Positions 15,150 to 24,025 of a stretch of DNA of 35,414 bases are shown one piece after another. Within the stretch, counting starts at the first letter, position 1. Each line of letters begins with the position of its first letter. The stretch lies in the NCBI RefSeq assembly GCF_024054565.1, contig NZ_JAMXLR010000048.1:1-35414 (forward strand), read 5' to 3'. This DNA is from Aeoliella straminimaris (GTDB lineage Bacteria > Planctomycetota > Planctomycetia > Pirellulales > Lacipirellulaceae). The translations under genes and the position numbers were made by a program. The notes below the pieces were generated by a model that was given only the letters and a program-made list of their open reading frames with translations, was not told the origin of the DNA and ran no database searches.

Positions 15150-16250
15150 TTAGAACGCATCGTGGTCGCGGAACGAGTAGTTCCAGTTGGCCATGTCGGT
15201 CAACCAGGGGTGTTCATCTCGGACCTTCTTGGGATAGACCATGAAGGTGTACTTTTCGGGCGACTGGCGGAAGCCGCAGCTCCGCATCGTATCTCGCATC
15301 GCATCCCCCAAAGCGTCGAAGTACAGGATGGCCTCGGAGCCAGCCTTCATGGCCAACGCTTCCAGGCGATGCACTGCGGCCACCATCGCGTCGGTGTTGC
15401 CGGGGGCATGCATCAGATCCATGATCACGGCCACCTGAATGCCCGCACCACGCTCTGCCAAACGGTAGACCAGGGCCGACTCGAGCGAAGCGTCCGCGGC
15501 ATCTCGGCAGACCAGGATGCGATAAGCTCCCCCTTCGCGGGTCTGGGCGTAACGCTCGGCAAGCATTTCGGCCGTCCAAACCTGGGCGAACTGTCCGGCA
15601 GCGGCCTCGTTCGCCATCTCGGCCATCTCCGCCAAAGGAGCTTCGTCGATGGCCAGATCTTCGACCGCGTGGCTCTTCGCCAGGCGGCCGCGCAGCGAGA
15701 CTCCCAAGCTGTAACAGGCATCCAGGGGGACGGTCAGCACGCCGGTCACCGCTGGCAGTTTCTTGTACTTGGCGGCGAAGTGGCCTGGTCGCAGGAAGCG
15801 TACCCATACGTTGCGCGGGCCGATCTCGCCGAATCCCATGCCGGAATGGGCCCGGGCAACATCCTGCAAACGGACCGCGGCGTAGAGGAACTCGGCGCCC
15901 GCGTCTTTGATCCCCCGCAGCATAGTCATGGGCAGCCGCGGGTAGAGCATCTGCGCCCGATACGCCGGATCGATGTACAGGTTGGCCCAGTAGGCGACGC
16001 GATGCGGCTCGCCTTGCCAGTACAGGGTGCGGAGGAAGAAGCTAGTGAGGCCCACCAGTTTGTCGCCGTCCACTGCGCCCCATGCGCGGCATTTGTCCTG
16101 GTCGAGTCCCTGCACGAACCAGCGAGTCGACTCCAGGCTCCACGGGTGCTCGTCCCGCTGGGAGAGGATGGCCGCGACCTGTGGCAGGTCGTCGGGCGAC
16201 AGCGGGCGGATCGTGGCAGTGCCGACTGCGGGTGAGCTAGCGGCGGACAT
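15150..16250 (-). CDS. Double-domain GNAT acyltransferase
   Basis: A 366-residue protein. The N-terminal half (about 11-150) is a GNAT fold: 'IRPLSPDDLPQVAAIL', a central strand pair around 'LVGLTSFFLRTLYW', and 'NLYIDPAYRAQMLYPRLPM' at the acyl-CoA-binding helix. The C-terminal half (about 200-350) shows a second, weaker GNAT-like arrangement ending in 'LYFDALGDAMRDTMRSCGF'. It should transfer an acyl group from CoA or a carrier protein to an amine or hydroxyl. It starts 9 bases after the ligase stop with AGG upstream. Set between an AMP-ligase/ACP pair and a polysaccharide deacetylase, its likely substrate is a glycan or its sugar precursor; this is inferred from position. Confidence 0.8.
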   Translation of the reverse strand: MSAASSPAVGTATIRPLSPDDLPQVAAILSQRDEHPWSLESTRWFVQGLDQDKCRAWGAVDGDKLVGLTSFFLRTLYWQGEPHRVAYWANLYIDPAYRAQMLYPRLPMTMLRGIKDAGAEFLYAAVRLQDVARAHSGMGFGEIGPRNVWVRFLRPGHFAAKYKKLPAVTGVLTVPLDACYSLGVSLRGRLAKSHAVEDLAIDEAPLAEMAEMANEAAAGQFAQVWTAEMLAERYAQTREGGAYRILVCRDAADASLESALVYRLAERGAGIQVAVIMDLMHAPGNTDAMVAAVHRLEALAMKAGSEAILYFDALGDAMRDTMRSCGFRQSPEKYTFMVYPKKVRDEHPWLTDMANWNYSFRDHDAF

Positions 16251-16259
16251 CGGCGATAC

Positions 16260-17615
16260 CTATTCGGACTTCGTTCGCTGCTTCTTGAACCGCTCGCTCA
16301 TCCGCGACGTCGCGTCGCTCAGGCGGATTTTCACGGGAATTTTGTACGAGGGCAGCTTTGTAAAGCAGTGCTGCCGGACGCGCTTGATTACGTCGGACAG
16401 CGGTTCCTCTTCGTGCAGCGTAAGTTCGGCAACGACAATGTTGCCCATAATCGCGTGCGGCTCCTTGGTCACCGTGGCGTCCGCTACGTTGGAGTCTTCC
16501 ATCAGCACGGTTTCCACTTCCGCCGGATAGACCTTCTCGCCGCCGACGTTGATGATCTCCGACTTGCGGCCCTTGAACCGCAGCCACTCGCCGTCCACTT
16601 CCACTTCGTCTTGCGTGTTGAACCAGCCTTCGTCGTCAAACGGGCTGGGGGCATTCAAGTAGCCGAGCATCGACGACTTGGCTTTGATGTGCAGGATGCC
16701 ATCGACGATGCGGGTCTGGTAGTCTTCGCCACCCACGCGAATCCACACCGAGTCGTTGCTGCGCGACTGAGTCCGCATGATGCCCAGTTCGGTCATGCCA
16801 TACGACTGGCGGAACGTCACGCCGGGGAACGCATCGTTCAGGCGACGCAGCGTCGCCGGGGGCATCACTTCCGTGGCGTAGTTGATGATCTTCAAGCTCG
16901 ACAAATCGTGCTTCTCGTGTTCGCCGCTTACGAGCAACAAATTGAGAAACGTGGGCGAGGTGGGTAGCACTTCGGCGCGGTGCTGCTCGACCGCCCGGCA
17001 GATGGTAGCCGCATCGCGCGAGGTGACCGTAATCACGCAGCCGTGGTTCGACAGCGTGTACATCATCGTGTTGAAGCCGCCAATGTGGTCGAACAACAGG
17101 AAAGTGATCATCCGCTGCGAATGCCGCGGCATCTTGAACTTGTTGAGCAGGAAGTCGAGGTTGTGCACCGCCGCCTTGGGCTCGCCAGTGGAGCCGGAAC
17201 TGAACAGCACCAGGCCCGGGCTGCCGCTCTCTTTCAGTTCGACCAGCAGCGGATGAGTGACCTCGGTCGCCGCGTCGGCGGTGCGGGTGTACTGGTCGTT
17301 TTCGTCGACGGAAAGTCGATGGCTGACCTCGGCCAGCTGGGCGTACTTGTCGCGGTCGGCGGTTACCTGGCGGGCGACCGGCACAATGATGTTGCGATTC
17401 TGCATGACCGCCAGCAATAGGGCGATCGAACCCGGCGAGAAGTCGGCATCCAGCATCACGCACTGACCTGGCAACACATGCTCGGCCGCGAGGAACTCGT
17501 TAGCCCGCTCTACCAAGTCGAGAAGCTCGCCATATTTAGTGGCGCGATCCTGCCACACGACGGCGTCTTGATCGCGGTGCTCGGCAAATCGCTCAAGAAG
17601 CCAGGAGAGCGGCAT
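16260..17615 (-). CDS. AMP-forming acyl ligase (ANL superfamily)
   Basis: A 451-residue enzyme that should activate a carboxylic acid as acyl-AMP and load it on a thiol. The ATP loop is clear ('FSSGSTGEPKAAVH', 138-151), the A5 motif is YGMTE (272-276), and the A7/A8 hinge is 'FKGRKSEIINVGGEKVYP' (347-364). It is shorter than most acyl-CoA ligases (about 500-560). The final A10 loop, normally ending G-K with the adenylating lysine, reads SRMSERFKK (437-445), so the exact lysine position is unusual. The adjacent ACP (two genes upstream) is the probable acceptor. Its ATG overlaps the SDR stop by one base (TGATG), indicating coupling. Confidence 0.87.
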   Translation of the reverse strand: MPLSWLLERFAEHRDQDAVVWQDRATKYGELLDLVERANEFLAAEHVLPGQCVMLDADFSPGSIALLLAVMQNRNIIVPVARQVTADRDKYAQLAEVSHRLSVDENDQYTRTADAATEVTHPLLVELKESGSPGLVLFSSGSTGEPKAAVHNLDFLLNKFKMPRHSQRMITFLLFDHIGGFNTMMYTLSNHGCVITVTSRDAATICRAVEQHRAEVLPTSPTFLNLLLVSGEHEKHDLSSLKIINYATEVMPPATLRRLNDAFPGVTFRQSYGMTELGIMRTQSRSNDSVWIRVGGEDYQTRIVDGILHIKAKSSMLGYLNAPSPFDDEGWFNTQDEVEVDGEWLRFKGRKSEIINVGGEKVYPAEVETVLMEDSNVADATVTKEPHAIMGNIVVAELTLHEEEPLSDVIKRVRQHCFTKLPSYKIPVKIRLSDATSRMSERFKKQRTKSE

Positions 17616-18319
17616 CAGGGGCCCCCAAGATAAATGACCTGGCCCGTGGTGAAGGTGTTCTTCTCGTCCAGCAAGAAGTCGACCACCCGCAGCACGTCCT
17701 CGTATTCGCCATAACGCTTGATGGATTGCCGGTCGACTAGACGCTGCATCTTGTCGTCAGGCACACCGGCGATCAGGTCGGTTTTCACGGGGTTGGGCGA
17801 GACGGAGTTGGCCGTAATGCCGTGATAACCCATCTCGCGAGCCAGCACCTTGGTGTACGATTCGACGGCTGCCTTCGAAGCGGTGTAGACGGCTTCCCCC
17901 TCCAAGGCGTAGGCCACCGCGACGCTGCCGAAGTTGATGATTCGCCCCTCGCCATGCTTCAGCATCAGCTTGGCCGCTTCCCGCGAGCAAAGCATGGTGC
18001 CGAACACGTTGACCGAGAACAACTTGTGCATGGTGCTCAGCGGGGTGGTGAGCACATGGTTCATCGAGGCCGTGCCAGCGTTGTTCAGCACGGCAAACAA
18101 CTGCTTGCCGCTCTTGCGCACAGCGGCAAACATGTGCGCTACGGCCTTTTCGTCGGCTACGTCGAGTTCGAAGTGCTGGTACCGCTCGTGCTTGGTATCG
18201 CTGGGACCACGACTGCAGCCGAACACCCACCAACCCCGTTCGAGCATGGTCTCCGCCAGTTGCAGCCCCAGTCCGCGACTGGTGCCGGTGATCACCATGG
18301 CCTGGTCGGACTTGCTCAT
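17615..18319 (-). CDS. SDR-family oxidoreductase
   Basis: A 234-residue short-chain dehydrogenase/reductase. TGTSRGLG (11-18) is the dinucleotide-binding glycine motif, NNAG (79-82) the structural motif, and S132, Y145 and K149 (in 'YTASKAAVE') the catalytic triad. Between a carrier protein and an acyl ligase, it may reduce a 3-ketoacyl group held on the ACP (FabG-like), or a free precursor. R15 after the first glycine segment would fit NADPH preference. The start ATG overlaps the ACP stop by four bases (ATGA). Substrate is inferred from neighbours only. Confidence 0.9.
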   Translation of the reverse strand: MSKSDQAMVITGTSRGLGLQLAETMLERGWWVFGCSRGPSDTKHERYQHFELDVADEKAVAHMFAAVRKSGKQLFAVLNNAGTASMNHVLTTPLSTMHKLFSVNVFGTMLCSREAAKLMLKHGEGRIINFGSVAVAYALEGEAVYTASKAAVESYTKVLAREMGYHGITANSVSPNPVKTDLIAGVPDDKMQRLVDRQSIKRYGEYEDVLRVVDFLLDEKNTFTTGQVIYLGGP

Positions 18320-18621
18320 GCTGCCGCTCCCGCTTCGTCGAGCAAGCTCACCGCGTAATCGGTCAGGGCGTTGAGCGACCGGAACGGGCTGTTGCGCATC
18401 GACATGGCTTTTTCGTTCGCCAGCACCAATTCGGTGCCATACTTATCGTTCAGCTGCGCTTCGAACGAGGTGATCACCATCACCAGTCCCAGCGAGTCGA
18501 CCGTCGCTTCGGGGCCGATCAGCGGAGTGTCCTCCTGGATGGCCAACTCCTGACCGGACTGTTCGCTGTACTCCTGGACGCACTCTTTCAGCAGCGTCAT
18601 CACTTCTTCTCGTTTGCCCAT
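18316..18621 (-). CDS. Dedicated acyl carrier protein
   Basis: A 101-residue acidic helical protein starting at the ATG at 18621 (MGKREEVMTLLKECV), preceded by AAGGAC. The phosphopantetheine attachment serine is S43 in 'ATVDSLGLVMV' (DSL motif). It is slightly longer than housekeeping ACPs (about 78 residues) and has an extended N-terminus. It heads the tightly packed unit ACP-SDR-ligase-GNAT-deacetylase, so it probably serves a dedicated acyl modification rather than general fatty-acid synthesis. It needs a phosphopantetheinyl transferase encoded elsewhere. Confidence 0.88.
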   Translation of the reverse strand: MGKREEVMTLLKECVQEYSEQSGQELAIQEDTPLIGPEATVDSLGLVMVITSFEAQLNDKYGTELVLANEKAMSMRNSPFRSLNALTDYAVSLLDEAGAAA

Positions 18622-18698
18622 CGTGCGTTTGTCCTTCAGTTCAATCTTGGCGGGGGGATGCTTTTTGCGGCAGGGTTTGCGGGCGCGGGGGTGGCGTT

Positions 18699-19925
18699 TC
18701 AGTTCCGCGACGGGGCGATGGCGTCGCAGAATTGCTGGCAAAGGTGGTTCTTGCTCAGTTGGTCCTCGATCGCCTGACGAGCCTGGCTGCCCATGGCCTG
18801 TAGCTCCTCGGCTGGCAACTGGGCGATGCGACGCATTTCGCTGGCCGCCCGTGGTGCGTCGTCCGGCGAAACACGCCAACCTATGTTATATCGCTCAATC
18901 AAGTCTGTCACGTGCGACGGTTCGGGCCCTGCAAACAGGATGGGCCGCGCCACGGTCATGGCCCCGTAGACCTTGCAGGGATGGAAATAGCCGATGCCGC
19001 TTTCCTCCATGGTGGCCAGGTGCACATCGCCCGCGGAGAGCGAGAACCGCAGTTCGCTGAGCGGCTGGTAGGGCAGCAGCAGCAAGTTGGGGGGCTGGCG
19101 GTCGCGGATGGCCGCCTCGATCTCGGCCCGCCGCACACCTCCGCCGATGAACACGAACTTCACGTGCTCCAGGTCTTCGAGCGCCTGGGCCGCTTCGAGC
19201 AGCACACCGATCGGATGTCCGATGCCCATGTTGCCGCTGTACATGAACACGAACTTGTCTTCCAAGTGGTGCTCTTTGCGGAACTTGTTCTCGCCGTGCG
19301 GCACCGGTTCCAGTTGATCTTCCAGGGGCCAGGGCGGGATCACGTGCACCCGCTCTTCCAGGCCATAGTTGTCCTTGATTCGCTGCTGCATGAATCGATC
19401 GAGCGCGACAATGGCGTGCGAGTTGTTCATGGTCTTGGTAACCGAACGCTTCAGCAACCACCCGAAAGGCGACCGTGGGTTGAGCGAACCGCTGGCGATC
19501 ATTTGATCGACGTTCAGGTCCATCACCCAAAAACTCATCGGCACCCGACGAAAGAAGCGGACAAACAACGCCGCCGAGCCAGCCATCGGCGGACTGGTAC
19601 TTACCAGGATGCTGGCCAAACGAGGGGTGAACAATCCCCGCAAGGCGGCCTGCATGACGAACAACAACTGGCCCAGCAAACGGAGCAGCAAGGTCCGCTT
19701 GCCAAACGACGAGAGTGGCAACCGAATGATTTCTACTCCGTCGCGTGTCTCCCGTCTTGGGTACTTGGCCGAGGGATCCTCATAGCCCCGCGCTGAGGTC
19801 AGCACGCGGACGTCGTAACCCCGCTGGACCAGCATGGCCGCAGCATCGGCCATGTGCTGCCCCACCGACGCCGGGTCGGGCACATACACCTGGCTGATGA
19901 CGAGGATACGGGGACGTTTGGTCAT
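18699..19925 (-). CDS. Glycosyltransferase family 4 (GT-B)
   Basis: A 408-residue glycosyltransferase of the GT4/WbuB-like kind. N-terminal domain: 'ILVISQVYVPDPASVGQHMA', where GT4 enzymes have the glycine/histidine acceptor loop, then 'VRVLTSARGY'. C-terminal donor domain: 'FVFMYSGNMGIGHPIGVLLE', 'KFVFIGGGVRRAEIE', and 'PCKVYGAMTVARPILFAG', the region that normally carries the nucleotide-sugar-binding E-x7-E motif. The second glutamate is not in its usual place, which is a caution. It should add a sugar to a lipid-linked glycan on the cytosolic face. It lies 77 bases upstream of the ACP gene and follows the GDP-sugar genes. Confidence 0.87.
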   Translation of the reverse strand: MTKRPRILVISQVYVPDPASVGQHMADAAAMLVQRGYDVRVLTSARGYEDPSAKYPRRETRDGVEIIRLPLSSFGKRTLLLRLLGQLLFVMQAALRGLFTPRLASILVSTSPPMAGSAALFVRFFRRVPMSFWVMDLNVDQMIASGSLNPRSPFGWLLKRSVTKTMNNSHAIVALDRFMQQRIKDNYGLEERVHVIPPWPLEDQLEPVPHGENKFRKEHHLEDKFVFMYSGNMGIGHPIGVLLEAAQALEDLEHVKFVFIGGGVRRAEIEAAIRDRQPPNLLLLPYQPLSELRFSLSAGDVHLATMEESGIGYFHPCKVYGAMTVARPILFAGPEPSHVTDLIERYNIGWRVSPDDAPRAASEMRRIAQLPAEELQAMGSQARQAIEDQLSKNHLCQQFCDAIAPSRN

Positions 19926-20039
19926 GCGTGCAGGTGGGAGGATGGACGAGTAGCAGGCTCGGTCGCGACACGTGGGAACGTGTGCGCGAGAGACGATTTG
20001 CCCGCCGCCAGGCGGACGGCTTGCTAGTGGCGAGAAATT

Positions 20040-21035
20040 CTACTTGGTGGTGGCAGCACCGTGCTTGGCAAGGTACTCGCCGTAGATCCACTCGTAGGTT
20101 TTGGCCATTCCTTCGCGAAGCGGAATGCCAGGCGCCCAGCCCAGCAACTTGGTGATGAGCGTGTTGTCGCTATTGCGACCGTTGACGCCCTTGGGAGCGT
20201 TGAGGTTGTGGTCGCGCTGGACTTCGATGCCGGCAATCTCGCCCACCATGTCCACCAGACCATTAATGGTAGTCAGCTCGTCGGAGCCCAGATTGATAGG
20301 CTCGGTGATGTCGCTCTCGGTGATCTTCAAGATGCCTTCGATGCAGTCGTCGATGTACATGAAGCTGCGGGTCTGATGGCCGTCGCCCCACACTTCGATA
20401 GTGTGGTTGCCGGTCTCCTTGGCGTTGATCACCTTACGGCAGATCGCAGCGGGGGCCTTCTCGCGGCCACCGTCCCAGGTGCCGTGCGGGCCGTACACGT
20501 TGTGGAACCGGGCCACACGGGTCGTCAGGCCGAAGTCTTCGCGGAAGTGACGGCACATCCGCTCGCTGAACAGCTTCTCCCAACCGTAGCCGTCCTCGGG
20601 CATGGCAGGGTAGGCGTCCTCTTCTTTCAGCGGCACGACGTCTTCGCTCTTCTGCTTGTCGGCGTTGTATACACAGGCACTCGAAGCGTAGAAGAACCGG
20701 TCGACGCCCGCCTCATGGGCGGCCTGCAGCAGGTGCGTGTTGATCAACACGCTGAGCATGCACAGCGCCTTGTTGTTTTCGATGAAGCCCATGCCCCCCA
20801 TGTCGGCGGCCAGGTTGTACACGCGGCTGGCATCCTTGCAGGCTGCCTCGCAAGCGTCTTTCAACTTCAGATCGGCTTGGACGTTCTCGACACCATCGAA
20901 CACCTGGTACCACTCGTCGAATGGCTTGATGTCGATGCTGCGGATATTCTTGTGCCCCTGCTCGAGCAACTTTGCCACCAGGTGGCCACCAATGAATCCG
21001 CCGCCGCCGGCTACTACGATTACGTCATTTGCCAT
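20040..21035 (-). CDS. GDP-mannose 3,5-epimerase-like NAD-dependent enzyme
   Basis: A 331-residue extended SDR with GGGGFIGG (10-17) for NAD binding. It closely resembles plant GDP-mannose 3,5-epimerase: 'NLAADMGGMGFIENNKA', 'FFYASSACVYN', 'YGPHGTWDGGREKAPAA', and 'GRNSDN'. The residues known to matter in the plant enzyme are present: C121, Y150 and K154 (Y-x3-K), K193 and R287. It should convert GDP-D-mannose to GDP-L-galactose and/or GDP-L-gulose. A good ribosome site (AAAGGAC) precedes the ATG. Next to GDP-mannose 4,6-dehydratase, it implies that GDP-mannose feeds two branches in this glycan locus. No fucose-synthase-like gene is seen beside them. Annotation only as 'NAD-dependent epimerase' would miss this. 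Confidence 0.87.
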   Translation of the reverse strand: MANDVIVVAGGGGFIGGHLVAKLLEQGHKNIRSIDIKPFDEWYQVFDGVENVQADLKLKDACEAACKDASRVYNLAADMGGMGFIENNKALCMLSVLINTHLLQAAHEAGVDRFFYASSACVYNADKQKSEDVVPLKEEDAYPAMPEDGYGWEKLFSERMCRHFREDFGLTTRVARFHNVYGPHGTWDGGREKAPAAICRKVINAKETGNHTIEVWGDGHQTRSFMYIDDCIEGILKITESDITEPINLGSDELTTINGLVDMVGEIAGIEVQRDHNLNAPKGVNGRNSDNTLITKLLGWAPGIPLREGMAKTYEWIYGEYLAKHGAATTK

Positions 21036-21208
21036 GTTCCGGTTGTCCTTTACGAGAGAAGTCGTTGCCGCCTGAAGTGCAAGTGATTTGTGGTCCGGTA
21101 CAAGCCGGAAAGCTACCTCTATTGTGTTTCGATTACGCTATTTCGGCAACCTGGCGAAGGTTCGAGGGATGGTATTGGAGCTGCCACAGCGCGGTTTAAT
21201 CGGTGTAA

Positions 21209-22288
21209 TCAGCGCGACGCGATGTCGGCCCGATTTGCTTCCTGCTCGGCCTGCTCTAAATCGCTACGAACCATCATCTGCACAAGTTCGGTAAAAGACA
21301 CCGCCGGAGCCCAGCCCAGCTCGCTGCGAGCCCGGGTTGAGTCGCCGCGGAGCGTATCTACCTCCGAGGGACGATAGAATTCGGGATGGACCACCACCAG
21401 CTTCCGCCCGTCGGGACCGACGCCCACTTCGTCCAGCCCGTGTCCCTGCCAGGTGATCGGCTGACCGATCTCCTGAAAGACCAGCTCGCAGACTTCGCGA
21501 ACCGAGTGCGATTCGCCTGTGGCCAGCACGTAGTCGTTGGGCTTGTCGGCCTGAAGCATCCGCCAGGCGCCTTCCATGTAGTCGCCCGCAAATCCCCAGT
21601 CGCGTTGGGCTTCCAGGTTGCCCAGCGACAAATTCTCCTGCAGCCCGTGGTGGATGCGGGCGGCGGCCAGGCTGATCTTGCGGGTCACAAAAGATTCGCC
21701 CCGGCGAGGCGATTCGTGATTGAACATGATGCCATTGACCGCAAACAGGCCGTACGCTTCGCGATAGTTACGGGTGGTGTGGAATGCAAAGGCCTTGGCC
21801 GATCCGTACGGGCTGCGGGGATGCAGGCGGGTCAGCTCGTTTTGCAGCTGATCCTGCACCTTGCCAAACATCTCGGACGACGAAGCCTGAAAGAAGCGGG
21901 CGGGCAGGTCCAACTCGCGAATGGCTTCCAGCAGACGTAGGGGGCCCAAGCCAGTGACGTCGGCCGTGTACTCGGGCAGGTCGAACGACACCTTCACGTC
22001 CGATTGGGCGGCCAGATTGTAGATCTCGTCGGGACGCACCCGCCGCAGGATTTTGAGCAGCGAGCCGGAATCGCGCAAGTCGCCGTGCACCAACTCCAAG
22101 CGGGGGCTCTCCGACATGATGCTCGGCACCAGGTGATCGATGCGCGTCAGGGCACGCGACGAGTGACGCCGGACCATTCCCCAGACACTGTAACCTTTGT
22201 CCAGAAGCAACTCCGCCAGGTAGGATCCATCCTGACCGGTGATGCCCGTAATCAGGGCGCGCTTACCTTCGTGGCTGGATTGATCCAT
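21209..22288 (-). CDS. gmd: GDP-mannose 4,6-dehydratase
   Basis: A 359-residue extended SDR from the ATG at 22288 ([15 protein letters not shown]). It converts GDP-D-mannose to GDP-4-keto-6-deoxy-D-mannose, precursor of fucose, rhamnose, perosamine and related sugars. The hallmark sequences are '[20 protein letters not shown]' (13-32), '[12 protein letters not shown]' (91-102), 'SSSEMFGK' (136-143), Y161-x3-K165, and '[16 protein letters not shown]' (190-205). Length is typical. It lies 173 bases upstream of the epimerase gene, same strand. The open frame continues to 22390, but the extra residues are alanine/proline-rich and unlike the family. Confidence 0.95.
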   Translation of the reverse strand: MDQSSHEGKRALITGITGQDGSYLAELLLDKGYSVWGMVRRHSSRALTRIDHLVPSIMSESPRLELVHGDLRDSGSLLKILRRVRPDEIYNLAAQSDVKVSFDLPEYTADVTGLGPLRLLEAIRELDLPARFFQASSSEMFGKVQDQLQNELTRLHPRSPYGSAKAFAFHTTRNYREAYGLFAVNGIMFNHESPRRGESFVTRKISLAAARIHHGLQENLSLGNLEAQRDWGFAGDYMEGAWRMLQADKPNDYVLATGESHSVREVCELVFQEIGQPITWQGHGLDEVGVGPDGRKLVVVHPEFYRPSEVDTLRGDSTRARSELGWAPAVSFTELVQMMVRSDLEQAEQEANRADIASR

Positions 22289-22429
22289 GCTTGGCGGGGG
22301 TGGGAGGGAGTTGAAAGGCGAGACGGCGGCGGCTCCAGCGGAGGCCGCAAACCCATAGGATAGCGGATCGACACCGCAATTGCGACGCACGGACCTGGAG
22401 GGTCTCCCCCCGGGCTGCGGGCAGTACCG

Positions 22430-24025
22430 CTAGCGAATCAGACTGGAATCGGTGGGCGAGGTCACCGAGCCGGCCGGAGTGGGGCCGATAAGCGGATGCT
22501 CGACAACACGGGAAACCCGCATCGATAGGTCGTCCGCCTTGATGTTTTCGCGTATGTAGCGGATGTCCTCTTCGATGGGCTCCAGGAAGTCGAGCACCTG
22601 GCCTATTTGATTGAGGGTCGAGCCTCGGGCCTCGGCCATCGTTTCGCCGGTAATGTCCATCTGCCCCACCTGCTGGTCATCGACCACCAGGGGATGGGTC
22701 AAGCGCCACAACGTCGCTTCGCTATCCACGTTGCGCGACGTGTCCCAGGTGGCATAAAACGATTCGTGCAGCAGCGGGATGTCGATCGAGAGCTTGATGC
22801 GGGTGAGGTGGTAGGTGTCCGCCGCTTCGATAATGGCGGTCCACAGTTTGTTCCACTCGCGAGAACCTTGCAGTTGAAGTGAACTTTCGCGAACGCTTGC
22901 ACCGTTGGCCGATTCAGCGGTAGCCAGCGAATTGGCGAAACGGCTCATCCGGCCCTTCAGCAGAGCGAACTCGATGTGGCCGAATGTTTTGGTCGACACG
23001 AGAAATACCATCACAGCGGCAACCGTCACCAGGGCGATCCATTCTTTCTTCAAGTAGATGCTCAGCACCGCGCTGAGGCATGTCGTGGCGCAAATCAACG
23101 CGATGAACAGCGATGCCTGCTGCACAGTCCACCCCCGCACCAACAGAGAGTGGTGCAAGTGACCGCGATCGGGAGCGAACATGCTACGGCCAGTGAGCTT
23201 GCGTCGCAGCAGCGCCGCGAATGAATCGAGAATGGGGATTGACCACACAGCGATGGGTACCGCGAACGCCATGGCGGCCGACGACTTGCCATTAGCCAAC
23301 ACGGCGATGGTGCCGCAGACCAGGCCGACGAGCATGCTGCCGGCGTCGCCTAGATAAATGGTAGCCGGCGCGAAATTGTATCGTAGAAATCCGAGTAACG
23401 CCCCCGACAGGGCCAGCACGATGGCCGCCATCGCGACGTTACCCTGCCAACCACAAATGGCCGCCAGAGTAATGCAGAGAATGAAACCAACACCGCCCGC
23501 CAGACCGTCGATGCCGTCTATCAGGTTCACCGCATTCGTGGTGCCCACCAACCAGAACAACGTGCCGGGGATGGCAAACCATCCGAGGTTGATTGGATAG
23601 CCGAAGGCGGTGAAACCTTCGATGCGTACTCCCGACCAGATCAGCAGGCCGGCAATGGCCAACTGGCCCAGCAGTTTGTATCGGCCCCGCATGCCCTTCA
23701 GGTCGTCGAGTAGTCCCAATGCCACAATAGCGGTGGCGCCGATCGCGAGGCAACCGAGTGGCAAGTGGTTCCACGGCGTTTTGACGTTCAAGCCGTAGAG
23801 GCTCGCTACTACGAACACAATTACCATGGTGATGACCATGGAAAGGAACACTGCCGCGCCGCCGCCAAGCGCAACGGGTGCTTTATGCGCCTTGCGCCGC
23901 TGATCGGGTCGGTCAACGAATCCAAGCTTCTTGGACGTCTCGCGTACGACGGGAGTGAGTATCAGGCTCATCACACATGAGCCAACACCCGCAATCAGGT
24001 AGAGGAGAGTAGTGGAATCCAACAT
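22430..24025 (-). CDS. WecA/MraY-type polyprenyl-phosphate sugar-1-phosphate transferase with C-terminal extension
   Basis: A 531-residue membrane enzyme that should transfer a sugar-1-phosphate (commonly GlcNAc-1-P) from UDP-sugar to undecaprenyl phosphate, starting glycan synthesis. About 11 membrane segments occupy residues 1-345. Family motifs: D107-D108 in 'LGLLDDLKGMRG', 'NAVNLIDGIDGLAGG' (164-178), GDAGSM (226-231), and RGHLHH (287-292). Residues about 360-531 form a soluble extension ('LWTAIIEAADTYHLTRIKLS' and 'GQVLDFLEPIEEDIRYIREN') that WecA (about 350-370 residues) lacks; its role is unknown. It is the initiating enzyme of this locus. Confidence 0.92.
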   Translation of the reverse strand: MLDSTTLLYLIAGVGSCVMSLILTPVVRETSKKLGFVDRPDQRRKAHKAPVALGGGAAVFLSMVITMVIVFVVASLYGLNVKTPWNHLPLGCLAIGATAIVALGLLDDLKGMRGRYKLLGQLAIAGLLIWSGVRIEGFTAFGYPINLGWFAIPGTLFWLVGTTNAVNLIDGIDGLAGGVGFILCITLAAICGWQGNVAMAAIVLALSGALLGFLRYNFAPATIYLGDAGSMLVGLVCGTIAVLANGKSSAAMAFAVPIAVWSIPILDSFAALLRRKLTGRSMFAPDRGHLHHSLLVRGWTVQQASLFIALICATTCLSAVLSIYLKKEWIALVTVAAVMVFLVSTKTFGHIEFALLKGRMSRFANSLATAESANGASVRESSLQLQGSREWNKLWTAIIEAADTYHLTRIKLSIDIPLLHESFYATWDTSRNVDSEATLWRLTHPLVVDDQQVGQMDITGETMAEARGSTLNQIGQVLDFLEPIEEDIRYIRENIKADDLSMRVSRVVEHPLIGPTPAGSVTSPTDSSLIR

